NCBI GenBank assembly: GCA_947630505.1
Contig: CANRHV010000002.1
Span: 40,917 to 104,916, forward strand
Direction of reading: 5' to 3'
Source: an uncultured Monoglobus sp.
GTDB lineage: Bacteria > Bacillota > Clostridia > Monoglobales > Monoglobaceae
Length of the DNA stretch: 64,000 nt
Part shown: positions 28,934 through 38,807 of the stretch, one piece after another
Layout: every line of letters begins with the position of its first letter
How positions within the stretch are numbered: position 1 is the stretch's first letter
Position numbers and translations under genes: made by a program
The notes under the pieces: model-generated
Database searches by the model: none
What the model was told of the DNA's origin: nothing
What the model saw: only the letters and a program-made list of their open reading frames with translations

Positions 28934-28962
28934 TTGCAAAAAAATTTTTAATATGCTATAAT
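28934..28962 (+). promoter_or_regulatory. Promoter of leuA
   Basis: TTGCAA (28934-28939), 17-bp spacer, TATAAT (28957-28962). The ~78-nt leader has one small hairpin (CTATCG/CGATAG, 28969-28988) and no T-box features or terminator, so leucine attenuation is not evident. Confidence 0.8.
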
Positions 28963-29047
28963 TAAATTCTATCGGGTAACAGCGATAGGTTAGAGTTTTC
29001 ATTATCACATAATTTGTTTAAAAATCTTTGAAAGGAGGAGGTTTGAC

Positions 29048-30724
29048 ATGAAAAACTTTAATAAGTACAAAAAGGGGTACTTTATGCCGCCCGTGAAATC
29101 AATGAAGTGGGTCGAGAAAGACGCTATCGAAAAAGCGCCCATTTGGTGCAGCGTCGACCTAAGAGACGGAAATCAGGCTTTGGTGGTGCCGATGAGCCTT
29201 GAAGAAAAGCTGGAGTTTTTCATATATCTATGCAAGATAGGCTTTAAGGAAATCGAAGTGGGATTTCCCGCCGCGTCCGAGACGGAGTACCTCTTTCTTC
29301 GCAGGCTGATCGAGGATAATCTGATTCCCGACGATGTTACCATTCAGGTTCTGACTCAGGCGAGAGAGCATATAATCAAAAAGACATTCGAGGCGCTCAG
29401 AGGCGCCAAAAACGCCATCGTTCACGTGTATAACTCGACTTCTCTGGCGCAGCGCAAGCAGGTGTTCAGAATGTCCAGAGATGAGATAAAACAGATCGCG
29501 GTTGACGGAGCCAAGCTGCTCAAAAAGCTGACCGAGGAGGAGGGCGCGGACTACCGCTTTGAATACAGCCCCGAGAGCTTCACGGGCACCGAGCCCGAGT
29601 ACGCCCTCGAGGTGTGCAACGCGGTGCTTGACGTGTGGAAGCCCACTCCCGACCGCAAGGTAATAATCAATCTTCCCGTGACGGTGCAGATGTCGCTGCC
29701 CCATGTTTACGCCTCGCAGATCGAGTATATGAGCGAGAACATGCGCTACCGCGAGAACGTGGTGCTGTCGCTCCATCCCCACAACGACAGAGGCACGGGC
29801 GTGGCCGACACGGAGCTGGGACTTCTGGCCGGAGCCGACCGCGTTGAGGGAACTCTGTTCGGAAACGGCGAGAGGACCGGAAACGTGGACATAGTGACGC
29901 TGGCGCTCAATATGTACACCCACGGCGTTGACCCCGGGCTTGATTTTTCCGATATACAGGACGTGGTCGAGCACTACGAGCGGCTCACCGGAATGCACGT
30001 GGATCCCAGACAGCCCTACGGAGGCAAGCTGGTATTCGCGGCGTTCTCGGGTTCGCATCAGGACGCGATCGCCAAGGGCATGAAGTACAGAGAAGAGAGG
30101 CACGAGAATTATTGGACGGTGCCCTATCTTCCCATTGACCCCAAGGATCTGGGCAGAGAATACGAGGGCGACGTTATCAGGATCAACAGCCAGTCCGGAA
30201 AGGGCGGTATAGGTTATCTGATGGAACAGCGTTTCGGATTCAACATTCCCAAAAAGATGCGCGAGGATTTCGGATATATGGTAAAGGACGTGTCCGATCA
30301 TCTGCACAAGGAGCTGCAGCCCGATGAGATCGTGAATATCTTCAGGGAGAACTACATAAACATAGAGACAAAGATCAGGATGATAGAGGCGCACTTCGAG
30401 CAGAAGGACGGAATTATAGCCCACATTACTCTTGAGGAGGACGGAAAAACCGAAACTCTCACCGGCCATGGCAACGGCCGTCTGGACGCTGTGACAAACG
30501 CGTTCGGCGACGTGCTTCACGGAAAGTACACGATAGAGACCTATGAGGAGCACGCGATAAGCACGGGCTCAAACTCGCAGGCCTGCGCCTATATCGGACT
30601 TTCGGACCCTTACGGAAACGTGACCTGGGGCGTCGGAATCCACAACGATATTATCAACGCGTCGATTATAGCCCTTATCAGCGCGATAAACAGAATTTAT
30701 AAGCAAAAGGGCAATTTGGATTAG
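29048..30724 (+). CDS. leuA: 2-isopropylmalate synthase
   Basis: First committed step of leucine synthesis: acetyl-CoA plus 2-ketoisovalerate. 558 aa, the longer LeuA type 2 form. The catalytic barrel starts around WCSVDLRDGNQAL and has the metal site HPHND and GNGERTGNVD; the C-terminal regulatory LeuA dimer domain (about 430-558) contains GHGNGRLDAV and YEEHAISTGSNSQA. GAAAGGAGGAGG gives a very strong RBS. The rest of the leu genes are not in this window. Confidence 0.94.
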   Translation: MKNFNKYKKGYFMPPVKSMKWVEKDAIEKAPIWCSVDLRDGNQALVVPMSLEEKLEFFIYLCKIGFKEIEVGFPAASETEYLFLRRLIEDNLIPDDVTIQVLTQAREHIIKKTFEALRGAKNAIVHVYNSTSLAQRKQVFRMSRDEIKQIAVDGAKLLKKLTEEEGADYRFEYSPESFTGTEPEYALEVCNAVLDVWKPTPDRKVIINLPVTVQMSLPHVYASQIEYMSENMRYRENVVLSLHPHNDRGTGVADTELGLLAGADRVEGTLFGNGERTGNVDIVTLALNMYTHGVDPGLDFSDIQDVVEHYERLTGMHVDPRQPYGGKLVFAAFSGSHQDAIAKGMKYREERHENYWTVPYLPIDPKDLGREYEGDVIRINSQSGKGGIGYLMEQRFGFNIPKKMREDFGYMVKDVSDHLHKELQPDEIVNIFRENYINIETKIRMIEAHFEQKDGIIAHITLEEDGKTETLTGHGNGRLDAVTNAFGDVLHGKYTIETYEEHAISTGSNSQACAYIGLSDPYGNVTWGVGIHNDIINASIIALISAINRIYKQKGNLD

Positions 30725-30777
30725 GATTTATGAAAAACGCGTAAATTGAATATAGAATGTTTTAGGAGTTGAGAAGC

Positions 30778-33327
30778 ATGAAAAAGTTGTCGTCGCTGCT
30801 TATGGCAATAATACTTTTTGTATGTTTCTCGGCTCCTTTTTCCGTTTGGGCGGATGATGAGATAATACCGGTGGTTTTGCCGGGACAGGCGCCCGATCCG
30901 GTGGTAACCGCCGAGGAAGAAGCCGCCGAAAAGCCCGAACCGAAGCCGAAGCCCGATGATTTTGTGACCCGCGCTCAGGCGGTGGATATTTTGATAGAGG
31001 GTTTGGGCGACGAGCTCAAGGCGGTCATGCCCGCCGATCTCACGGTGTTCTCGGATTATGAGGCGCTTGACGCGGACAGCCGCCGCTCGATGGGTCTGGC
31101 CGTGGCTCTGGGCGCGGTGAACGGCTCCGACGACGGCATGCTGCATCCGAACGATTATGTGACCCGCGTTGAAAGCTTTGCGATAGTCAGCCGTATTCTG
31201 GCGCGCAACGATCTGCCCACCGATCTGGGCGACGGCAGCGATTTCTTTACCGATGTTCCCGAGTGGGCGGAGCAGGACATAGAGCGCCTTAAAAATGCGG
31301 GACTGGTGTACGGCTACGGCGACGGAACTTTAGGCTCGTACGATTATATGCTCTATGAGCAGATAACTCTGGTGTACGACCGCCTGCTGGCCTTCCGCGC
31401 GGCGCTGCCCGGAGGCGAGCTTTATAAAAACGACTATTACCAATATGTCAACGAGCAGTGGCTCAGCGAGACGACTTTGCCCGAGGGCTACGCCAAATGG
31501 TCCAATGTGGAGCAGCTTTCTCAGAACAATGCTTACCGTATTCAAAGTATTATAGGCGAGATCATAACCGATTATTATGTGGGAAACGTGCCCGCCAAGG
31601 GAACAAACGAGCAGAAGATCCTCGATATATACCTGGCGGCCGCCAATGAAAAATACCGCGAGAGCGTGGGCATAGAGCCTATCAAGCCTTATCTTGAGCT
31701 GATCGACGATATTGACAGCATAAGCGATCTGCCGCGAGCGCTGGCGGAGCTTGAAAAGGCGGGGTTCCATTCACTTATCCCGATCAGGATCAATTCTGAT
31801 TTTTCGGATTCAACGCAGAACCGCGTCAGCTTTGAGGCGTGCTACACCGGAATAGAGCCGGGAGTGATAAAAAGCGGAGATTACGAGAATGTGGAGTCGG
31901 CGTATCGGCTTTATATTCAAAATCTGTTTATCGCGTCGGGTCAATCGGTTCACGAGGCCGCGGAGAACGCCGACGCGGCGGCCGAGTTATGCGTTCGTTT
32001 GGGCAAGGCCACAATGGACGACTCTCTCTGGGACAAGCCGGAGATCATATACAACGTTTGCTCCGAAAAAGAGCTTAACGAGCTTTTCTCGAATATAAAA
32101 ATAACGAATTATATAAAGAATCTGGGTTACGACTCCGCCGACAATGTTATCGTTTTCGATAAGGATTTGGCGAGGGAGATCAATTCCGAGCTTAAATCCA
32201 GAAATCTCGACGCTTTGAAGCAGTATCTCAAAGCCGCGCTTTTGGATTGCTCCGCGCTGTATCTCAACGCGCAGATGTTTGAGGCGTACCGAAATTATAT
32301 AAATGCGATCAGCGGCACGAGTTCCATGGTTTCGCCGTCCGCCTATGCGGTTACGATAACGCAGTCGCTTATGGGCTTGGAACTTGGCGAAAAGTATATC
32401 GAAAGATATTTTTCCGCCGATTCAAAAAAAGAGATAGAGGATCTGGCGAATCTTATAATAAAGACCTTTGAAAAGCGGATCGACAACCTTGAGTGGATGA
32501 ACGCCGCCACTAAGGAGGTCGCCAAGGATAAGCTGGAGTCGATATCGGTGCATATAGGGTACCCGGAATATTTGCGGGGATATGTGAACAATAATTTCAA
32601 GGTTCGCAGCATCGAGGACGGCGGCAGCCTGATGGAATACGTGATCGACTACAACAAAATGCAGAGCGACAAAAATAACGAGCTGATAAACAACGGGGTG
32701 TCGGCCGACAAAGGCGCGTGGAGCCTCACGCCGCAGTCGGTCAACGCCTACTACGACCGCGCGGGAAACTGCATAGTGATCCCCGCGGGCATGCTTCAGG
32801 CGCCGTATTACAGTCCAAACGCGTCGTTTGAGACCAACCTGGGCGGCATAGGCAGCGTAATCGCCCATGAAATCACCCACGCCTTTGACAACGTGGGCTC
32901 TCAATTTGATAAAAACGGAAATTACCGCGACTGGTGGCTTTCGGGGGACTACACGGCGTTTAATGAAATATGCAGAAAATTTGTCAGCGAATACGGAAAA
33001 ATTGAGGTCATGCCCGGAAGCTTTGTAGACGGCAGCCTGACGCTCAGCGAGAACATAGCCGATATAGGCGCCATGGCTTGCATACTCGATATAGCGGGAG
33101 CGGATAATCCGAACCTTGACGAGCTGTTCAAGACCTACGCCAGAACATACCGCGTGGTCTGCACCGACGAATACGCGAAAATGCTGCTGTCGACCGACGT
33201 TCACTCACCGAATCGGGTCAGGGTGAACATGGTGCTTTCAAATTTTAAGGAATTTTTGGATCTCTATCACATGCAGCCCGGCTGCGCCATGTATCGCGCC
33301 GAAAAAGACAGATTAAAGATATGGTAA
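30778..33327 (+). CDS. SLH-containing M13 (neprilysin-like) metallopeptidase
   Basis: 849 aa from ATG 30778, with AGGAG 9 nt upstream (a TTG three codons earlier abuts the SD). Signal peptide (MKKLSSLLMAIILFVCF...WA), a Glu/Pro/Lys spacer, SLH-like repeats (about 58-210: FVTRAQAVDIL, NDYVTRVESFAIV, FFTDVPEWAEQDIERL), then an M13 peptidase (about 225-849). Zinc motif HEITH at 697-701 followed by AFDNVGSQFDKNGNYRDWW, second motif ENIADIGAM near 758, and the family C-terminus RVNMVLSNFKEF...PGCAMY. Known for M13: cleavage of peptides N-terminal to hydrophobic residues. Inferred: a wall-tethered extracellular oligopeptidase, possibly trimming nutrient or signalling peptides. It lies 53 bp after leuA, probably on the same transcript. 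Confidence 0.9.
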   Translation: MKKLSSLLMAIILFVCFSAPFSVWADDEIIPVVLPGQAPDPVVTAEEEAAEKPEPKPKPDDFVTRAQAVDILIEGLGDELKAVMPADLTVFSDYEALDADSRRSMGLAVALGAVNGSDDGMLHPNDYVTRVESFAIVSRILARNDLPTDLGDGSDFFTDVPEWAEQDIERLKNAGLVYGYGDGTLGSYDYMLYEQITLVYDRLLAFRAALPGGELYKNDYYQYVNEQWLSETTLPEGYAKWSNVEQLSQNNAYRIQSIIGEIITDYYVGNVPAKGTNEQKILDIYLAAANEKYRESVGIEPIKPYLELIDDIDSISDLPRALAELEKAGFHSLIPIRINSDFSDSTQNRVSFEACYTGIEPGVIKSGDYENVESAYRLYIQNLFIASGQSVHEAAENADAAAELCVRLGKATMDDSLWDKPEIIYNVCSEKELNELFSNIKITNYIKNLGYDSADNVIVFDKDLAREINSELKSRNLDALKQYLKAALLDCSALYLNAQMFEAYRNYINAISGTSSMVSPSAYAVTITQSLMGLELGEKYIERYFSADSKKEIEDLANLIIKTFEKRIDNLEWMNAATKEVAKDKLESISVHIGYPEYLRGYVNNNFKVRSIEDGGSLMEYVIDYNKMQSDKNNELINNGVSADKGAWSLTPQSVNAYYDRAGNCIVIPAGMLQAPYYSPNASFETNLGGIGSVIAHEITHAFDNVGSQFDKNGNYRDWWLSGDYTAFNEICRKFVSEYGKIEVMPGSFVDGSLTLSENIADIGAMACILDIAGADNPNLDELFKTYARTYRVVCTDEYAKMLLSTDVHSPNRVRVNMVLSNFKEFLDLYHMQPGCAMYRAEKDRLKIW

Positions 33328-33330
33328 CGT

Positions 33331-33435
33331 AGTGATTAGTGATTAGCGAATAGCGATTACGCGGAGATAGTTTGGCAAAAATCGTTGGCGTTTCTCCGCG
33401 AATGTAGAAGAAAGGCTCGCCCCAAGGGGCGAGGC
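33331..33435. repeat. Composite palindromic intergenic repeat (copy 5)
   Basis: GTAGTGATTAGTGATTAGCGAATAGCGATTACG (in blocks, the reverse of the block in copies 4 and 6), an 8-bp inverted repeat CGCGGAGA/TCTCCGCG (33360-33402), and GGCTCGCCCCAAGGGGCGAGGC. Confidence 0.7.
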
Positions 33436-33462
33436 AAGCGCCGTAAGGCGCTTATTTTATTT
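33436..33462. terminator. Bidirectional terminator between converging genes
   Basis: AAGCGCC GTAA GGCGCTT followed by ATTTTATTT on the plus strand. It serves the leuA/M13 transcript, and its distal part overlaps the stop codon of the converging glycosyltransferase gene. Confidence 0.7.
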
Positions 33463-34564
33463 CTTTTATCACAAAATCGACCAGGTCGCGGGCGGCGTTT
33501 GGCTTTGCCAGCAGCCGCATGTTTTCCTGCATCAGCCGGCGGTGCTCGTCGTTTATGAACATCTGATAGACCGCCTCGTCAAGCGGATTGGTGCGGCTGA
33601 TCTTCATGGCCGCGCCGGCGTTCAGCAAAAATTCCACGTTCCGATCCTCCTGCCCGGGTATAGGGTTGTTCATCAGCATGGGTATTTCTTTCGCCAGAGC
33701 CTCGCTTGTCGTCAGGCCGCCCGGCTTTGTGATTATGCAGTCGCAGGCGTCCATAAACAAGTCGACCTTGTCGGTGAAGCCGTGATTATATATTTTCTTT
33801 TTGGTTTTGAGCCCGTCGATGCGCGCCTTGAGTTTTTTGTTCCTGCCGCAGATAGTCACTATTCCGAAGTTGATATTCAGCTTGTCGAGCTGTATGATCT
33901 CGCTTATTATGTCTCCGAAGCCCATGCTTCCGCTCATTACCAGAACGTTGCGCGCGGTTTTTATCCCCAGCTCGCGCTTTGCCTCATCCTTGCCGCGCTT
34001 TACCGCGAATTTGGGGTTTATGGGTATGCCCAGCGGAAGCAGCCGATTTTCGGGAAAGCCTTTTTTCATTCCCTGGATCGTCAGCCGTTTGTCGGGCAGG
34101 ATATAGTAGTCAAGATATGAGTCCTCCCAATAGGGATGCACGGTAAAATCGGTCACAATGCCGATGGTTTTCGCTTTGAGCAGCTCGATCGACGAGATGT
34201 ACGTCACAAGCAGGGCGGCGAAAATATGGGTGCAGATTATAAAGTCAGGCTTTTTTTCGGATATCAGCTTTATAAGGCTGCGGGACAGCACCGAGTTTGT
34301 CAGCTTTGTCATGCCGCGCACGCCAACTTTTGGCTGAATATTTCTTTTTTCCGCCAGACGGTACATGCCGCCGTAAATTTTCGGAATATTTTTTGTGGAC
34401 ATCAGATATATCCGATTTATGGAATCCGAAAGCAGCGGGTTTATATATTTGTAAACGTCGAGATACTCGGTGTCGATCCCGCGTTTTTTAAATTCCTCGT
34501 TGATGACCTTGGCGGTCTGGTTATGTCCCTGTCCCGCGGTTATTGATAAGATCAGTCCCCTCAT
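33452..34564 (-). CDS. MGDG synthase/UgtP-like glycolipid glycosyltransferase
   Basis: 370 aa, GT28-type. The N-terminal MGDG-synthase domain starts MRGLILSITAGQGHNQTAK; the C-terminal glycosyltransferase half contains GSMGFGD, the sugar-nucleotide site DCIITKPGGLTTSEALAKEIP, and NPIPGQEDRN. Family members transfer glucose or galactose to diacylglycerol, making membrane glycolipid anchors for lipoteichoic acid. No signal peptide; peripheral membrane action is expected. Starts 13 bp after addA with a clear SD (AGGAGGAT), so it belongs to the comEB-addA operon. Confidence 0.85.
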   Translation of the reverse strand: MRGLILSITAGQGHNQTAKVINEEFKKRGIDTEYLDVYKYINPLLSDSINRIYLMSTKNIPKIYGGMYRLAEKRNIQPKVGVRGMTKLTNSVLSRSLIKLISEKKPDFIICTHIFAALLVTYISSIELLKAKTIGIVTDFTVHPYWEDSYLDYYILPDKRLTIQGMKKGFPENRLLPLGIPINPKFAVKRGKDEAKRELGIKTARNVLVMSGSMGFGDIISEIIQLDKLNINFGIVTICGRNKKLKARIDGLKTKKKIYNHGFTDKVDLFMDACDCIITKPGGLTTSEALAKEIPMLMNNPIPGQEDRNVEFLLNAGAAMKISRTNPLDEAVYQMFINDEHRRLMQENMRLLAKPNAARDLVDFVIKEIK

Positions 34565-34577
34565 GTCGATATCCTCC

Positions 34578-37500
34578 TTATATGCTGACCGCCGCGCCGG
34601 GAGTTAAGAAGTAAACGATCCTTTTTGTCACTTTAACGCCCAATATCTCCTCAATACCTCTTGTGTAGCAGTCGATCTGAACTCTGTAGCTTTCCGCTTT
34701 TTCCGCGGCCCGGTCCGCTCCGCAGCGGTCGGTCTTATAGTCGATCAGAACCGCCTCGCCGTCTTTTACGCACACGCAGTCCGCCACGCCCTGTATGATT
34801 ATTTCCGCTTCGCCGCCCGGAGCGTTCTCAAGCTCTTTGTATATTTCGGCAGCCTTGACAGGAAACAGCATTTTAAATTCGCGCATCAGGCTGCCGTTTT
34901 CCGCCGCGTTTCGTATCAGCGCGCCGGTTTCGGATTCAAACAGAGCCGATATCCGATCCGCGCGCACGCTTTTGAGCTGGTTTTCTGTGATAACGCCACG
35001 CTCCGCCAATTCTTTGAGCTGCGCCTCGGTTTCCTCGGGCGTGTTTGTTCTTTTAGGGTCGATGTGCTGAAGCGCGAAATGTGTTATTGTTCCGATCTCG
35101 GCCGCGTCTCCCTCGCCCGCCGAGTGGAACGTTCTGTCCGCCGCGCTCATCAGCCGCGGCGTGTATTCCCATTCCTCCTCGCCCGCGCTCTCGCGCATCC
35201 TGTTTTTAAGCTCGCTCACCGTCAGCTTGAGCGGGATCCTTGTAAGCTCCTCGCCGGGGTATTTATAGTCGAGTATCCGCCCGAGCTTTTCGGGGTCGAT
35301 AACTGGCGCCGCCTCGGGGCGCGCCAAATCTTTGATCTCGGCCTTTTCGCTTTTGGTTTTTTTCACCCTGTCTACAGGTATGTATGTCATTTTGATCGGC
35401 GCGTCTCCCCTCAATCGGGCGTCCGAGACATCCGTGACCATCAGGCGCCGCATGTTTTCAAGATTTATGTTGTTCATAAATCCGAAAACTATCCAGTCGC
35501 GGAACACGGTCGTCGCCTCGATCTGCCGGCGCATGACGCGTCCGCTGCCGTCTATGATCGGGTTCATCCAGTTTTTAGACTGTCCGCCGTTGGTGCATGA
35601 AATTATCAGCTTTTCCTTGGCCCGCGTCAGCGCCACATAGAGCAGCCGCATTTCCTCGGCGTTTTCCTCTTTGGCGTTATAATGCTTGATAAGCGTGTTT
35701 GGAAACGACGCGTATCTCAGTCTCCGCTCAACGTCCACATACGGCAGACCTATGCCCAGCTTTTCGCTGAGAGCGAGCGCGCTTTGGTCGTTTGATTTGT
35801 GAGCGGTGTTCGCCAAAAATACCACCGGATATTCAAGCCCCTTTGATTTGTGTATTGTGGTGATAAGCACCGCGGAGCCGTTTTCGCCGACGGTCAGCGC
35901 CTGCCGAAGCTCGCCGCTTTCGGCCGTTTTGTCCAGATATTTCATAAACTCAAACAGACCGCTGAGCCCTTTGCTCTCAAAGTCGGCGGCCGTTTTGAGC
36001 AGCAGCTCCAGATTGGCGCGCCGAACCGCGCCGCCCTTCATGCCCTCCGCGATCGTGATATAATCAAGCTCAAAGCATATTTTATATATCAGCTCGTTTA
36101 TGCCCATGTATGCCGAGCAGTCTCTGAGCTCGTCAAGGATTTTCAAAAACTCGGCGGCTTTGGGGTCGTTTTTCGCTTTGCGCACCGCGTCATAAAAGCT
36201 GCCGCCTTTGCTGTTTGCGCGTATTTCCGCGAGCTCGTCGGCCGTGAAGCCGAATATCGGGCTGCGCATAACGGTCAGCAGCGGTATATCCTGGATCGGG
36301 TTGTCGATTATGTTCAAAAACGCCAGCACGGTACCGATCTCGATCGACGCCAGAAAGCCGCCCGTTTCCGAAACGGTCGGAATGCCGTATTCGCGGAACA
36401 CTTTTTCGTAAACGGGCGCCGCGCTCTTTGTGCTTCTCATCAGCACGGCGATATCGCCGAACTCAACGGGCCGCGAGGTTCCGAGAGAGCGGTCGTATAT
36501 CGGCAGCTTTTCGTCATAGACCAGTCGGACGATGCGGGCCGCTATTGATTCCGCCTCGAGCTCGGTCTTTGCTGGAGAGGTCACGAGCCGATCGTTCTCG
36601 GCGTTTCTCACCATAACGTCGGTCATGATAATTTCAGCGTTATAAGCGTTTTTGTCGTCGGGCTCGGGATATTCCGCGCCCGCTTTCAGCTTTTCGCTTT
36701 CGTTGTAGTCGATGCCGGCGGTTTTTTTATACATGATATTTTCAAAAAGCTCGTTCACCGGTCTTATCACCGATTCTCGGCTGCGGAAATTGTCGGACAG
36801 AACGCGCAGTTCTCCGTCTCCCCCGTTTAAATAGCTTTCGTATTTTTCAATAAACAGCGCGGGCGAGGCGGCGCGGAAGCGATAAATGCTCTGTTTGATG
36901 TCGCCCACCATAAATATGTTGCCCCTGCCTCCCGACAGCAGACGGAAAAGAGCGTCCTGAATATTGTTGGTATCCTGATACTCGTCAACGTATATTTCCT
37001 TGTATCTGCCGCCGAGCGCGGCGCAAAACTCCTTTGGCGTGCCGTCGCGGTTCATGATCAGCTCGATCAGATAATGCTCAAGATCTCCGAAATCCAGAAC
37101 TCCGCGCTTTAATTTGAGGCGGCGGTACCTGCGCATCAGCATCAGCGTGATATTTTTAAGCGTCCTCATGCGCGGCCAAAGTCCGGAAATCGTTTTCACG
37201 ATCGCTTCCTCGCTGCCGAATTTCAGCAGCGCGTGTTCGTTGAGCAGCTTTTTTATCATTTTGCGTATCTCGGAGGCGGATTTGCCGGCTGCCGCGAGAT
37301 AAGGGTCGGCCTTTTCGTCCTTCGATAGGGTCAGCGCCCTTCGGAATGTCATGCGGCTTTTTTTATCAAGAAACTCGTCGATCGTGTCAAATTCTTTAAG
37401 CTTCGCGAATTCGGCCGCCTCGTCGGCATAGAACTCTATTATCCTGTGTCCTTCCGGGAAAGCGCTTTTAAGAATATCGAGCATGACTTGATACATTTTG

Positions 37501-38189
37501 ACGCAGTCGTCGATTATCTCGCGTATTCCGTCTTTGTAAGCGTCCTCCCAGGGGGTGCCGCTTATCGAGCCGGTCTTATACACGCTCTTATACATGTTCA
37601 CCGAGCGGTTCAGCCATTTTTCGGGGCTTGCCAGCGTGCGGGCGAATTTGCGCAGGTCGGTGATAATGCCGCGCAGGTTGTTGTCGTTCTTGATACCGCC
37701 GTGCCCGAGCGTGAGGTCCGAAAAAGATGTCAGCTTGTCGATTCGGGAGTAGTAGCGTTCAAGACAGTCGTCAAGAGCCTCGCCGAGCAGGATCGCGCCC
37801 TCGCTGTCGTCCATGACCGAAAAGCCCGCCGGAAGGTTTGTCTTATGTATATTATTGGTCAGGATTTTTTTCGCGAAGGCGTGTATCGTCGAGATGTCGG
37901 CCGCGCCCAGCTTCATGATCTGCGCCGCCAGATGTTTGTTGGCGGGGTCCTCGCGGAGCCGTTCCTCTATGGCGGCGGAAATTTTGCTTTTCATCTCCGC
38001 GGCCGCGGCGTTGGTGAAGGTGAGCACAAGTATCTCGTCCACCGAAAGCGGCTCCTTTTTATCGAGTACCCGGCGTATTACCCGCTCGACCAGCACGGCT
38101 GTCTTGCCGCTGCCCGCCGCCGCGGACACCAGAATGTTCTTTTTCCCGTCGTATTTGATAACGTCCGTCTGCGCTTTGGTCCAGTCCAT
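34578..38189 (-). CDS. addA: ATP-dependent helicase/nuclease subunit A
   Basis: AddA of the AddAB double-strand-break resection enzyme (RecBCD counterpart). 1,203 aa. UvrD-type helicase with Walker A SAAAGSGKTAVLVERV (about 22-37), VDEYQDTN (motif II), the VALTRAKEKLII motif VI, and a C-terminal PD-(D/E)XK nuclease with VLIDYKTDR near residue 1150. Second gene of a minus-strand operon, 29 bp after comEB. The partner addB, usually directly upstream, is absent from the window. Confidence 0.95.
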   Translation of the reverse strand: MDWTKAQTDVIKYDGKKNILVSAAAGSGKTAVLVERVIRRVLDKKEPLSVDEILVLTFTNAAAAEMKSKISAAIEERLREDPANKHLAAQIMKLGAADISTIHAFAKKILTNNIHKTNLPAGFSVMDDSEGAILLGEALDDCLERYYSRIDKLTSFSDLTLGHGGIKNDNNLRGIITDLRKFARTLASPEKWLNRSVNMYKSVYKTGSISGTPWEDAYKDGIREIIDDCVKMYQVMLDILKSAFPEGHRIIEFYADEAAEFAKLKEFDTIDEFLDKKSRMTFRRALTLSKDEKADPYLAAAGKSASEIRKMIKKLLNEHALLKFGSEEAIVKTISGLWPRMRTLKNITLMLMRRYRRLKLKRGVLDFGDLEHYLIELIMNRDGTPKEFCAALGGRYKEIYVDEYQDTNNIQDALFRLLSGGRGNIFMVGDIKQSIYRFRAASPALFIEKYESYLNGGDGELRVLSDNFRSRESVIRPVNELFENIMYKKTAGIDYNESEKLKAGAEYPEPDDKNAYNAEIIMTDVMVRNAENDRLVTSPAKTELEAESIAARIVRLVYDEKLPIYDRSLGTSRPVEFGDIAVLMRSTKSAAPVYEKVFREYGIPTVSETGGFLASIEIGTVLAFLNIIDNPIQDIPLLTVMRSPIFGFTADELAEIRANSKGGSFYDAVRKAKNDPKAAEFLKILDELRDCSAYMGINELIYKICFELDYITIAEGMKGGAVRRANLELLLKTAADFESKGLSGLFEFMKYLDKTAESGELRQALTVGENGSAVLITTIHKSKGLEYPVVFLANTAHKSNDQSALALSEKLGIGLPYVDVERRLRYASFPNTLIKHYNAKEENAEEMRLLYVALTRAKEKLIISCTNGGQSKNWMNPIIDGSGRVMRRQIEATTVFRDWIVFGFMNNINLENMRRLMVTDVSDARLRGDAPIKMTYIPVDRVKKTKSEKAEIKDLARPEAAPVIDPEKLGRILDYKYPGEELTRIPLKLTVSELKNRMRESAGEEEWEYTPRLMSAADRTFHSAGEGDAAEIGTITHFALQHIDPKRTNTPEETEAQLKELAERGVITENQLKSVRADRISALFESETGALIRNAAENGSLMREFKMLFPVKAAEIYKELENAPGGEAEIIIQGVADCVCVKDGEAVLIDYKTDRCGADRAAEKAESYRVQIDCYTRGIEEILGVKVTKRIVYFLTPGAAVSI

Positions 38190-38218
38190 ATTTTCCTCCG
38201 TTTTTTATTGATCAGATT

Positions 38219-38707
38219 TTAATATCCCAAAACTCCCTCAAGAGTCTCGTCGTTCTCTATCCAGCTCTTGACCGGTATGACCTCGTACTCCGCGGGGGTG
38301 CGCCGCACGACGACTTTCTCGATGCCCGAATTGATAACCAGCCGTTTGCACATGGCGCAGCAGTTGGCGTTTTCGACCAGATCGCCCGTTTTTGCGTCCT
38401 TGCCCACAAGATACAGGGTGCCGCCGATAGTGTCGCGCCTGGCCGCGCTTATCACGCAGTTGGCCTCGGCGTGCACGCTGCGGCACATTTCATATCTCTC
38501 GCCGCGGGGGATGCCAAGCTTGTCTCTCATGCAGTAGCCCAGATCGGAGCAATTTTCCCGTCCTCTCGGCGCTCCGGTGTAGCCTGTGGATATGATCTCG
38601 TCGTTGCGTACAACGATCGCGCCGAAGTTGCGGCGCAGGCAGGTGCCGCGCTCTGTCACGGTCTCGGCGATGTCGAGATAATAGTTTTCCTTATCGACCC
38701 TTTTCAT
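38219..38707 (-). CDS. comEB: dCMP deaminase (ComEB-like)
   Basis: Zinc deaminase converting dCMP to dUMP, feeding thymidylate synthesis. 162 aa. Zinc site H79-A-E81 and C117-x2-C120. The usual Pro before the first Cys of the PCxxC motif is replaced by Cys (NCCAMC), a modest deviation. It begins MKRVDKENYYLDIAETVTERGTCLRR, as in the family. GAGGAGGT precedes the start. First gene of the operon with addA and the glycosyltransferase. Confidence 0.88.
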   Translation of the reverse strand: MKRVDKENYYLDIAETVTERGTCLRRNFGAIVVRNDEIISTGYTGAPRGRENCSDLGYCMRDKLGIPRGERYEMCRSVHAEANCVISAARRDTIGGTLYLVGKDAKTGDLVENANCCAMCKRLVINSGIEKVVVRRTPAEYEVIPVKSWIENDETLEGVLGY

Positions 38708-38768
38708 GATCTAACCTCCTCGGCCGCCGCAGCCTTCGCGGCGGATTTCGAATTTTGTCAACAGCAAT

Positions 38769-38797
38769 ATTATAATTCATTTTTTTAAAATATTCAA
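38769..38797 (-). promoter_or_regulatory. Promoter of the comEB-addA operon
   Basis: On the minus strand: TTGAAT (38792-38797), 17-bp spacer, TATAAT (38769-38774). Back to back with the tsaE promoter; the two -35 boxes are 10 bp apart. Confidence 0.75.
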
Positions 38798-38807
38798 TAG
38801 TTTCTTA

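Noticed and set aside
28756..29047. Leucine T-box or leader peptide for leuA
   Set aside because: Leader is about 78 nt with one 6-bp hairpin; no terminator/antiterminator pair and no Leu-rich small frame.
29228..30553. 441-codon minus-strand open frame opposite leuA
   Set aside because: Antisense shadow of a well-conserved enzyme; no SD, promoter or recognisable motif.
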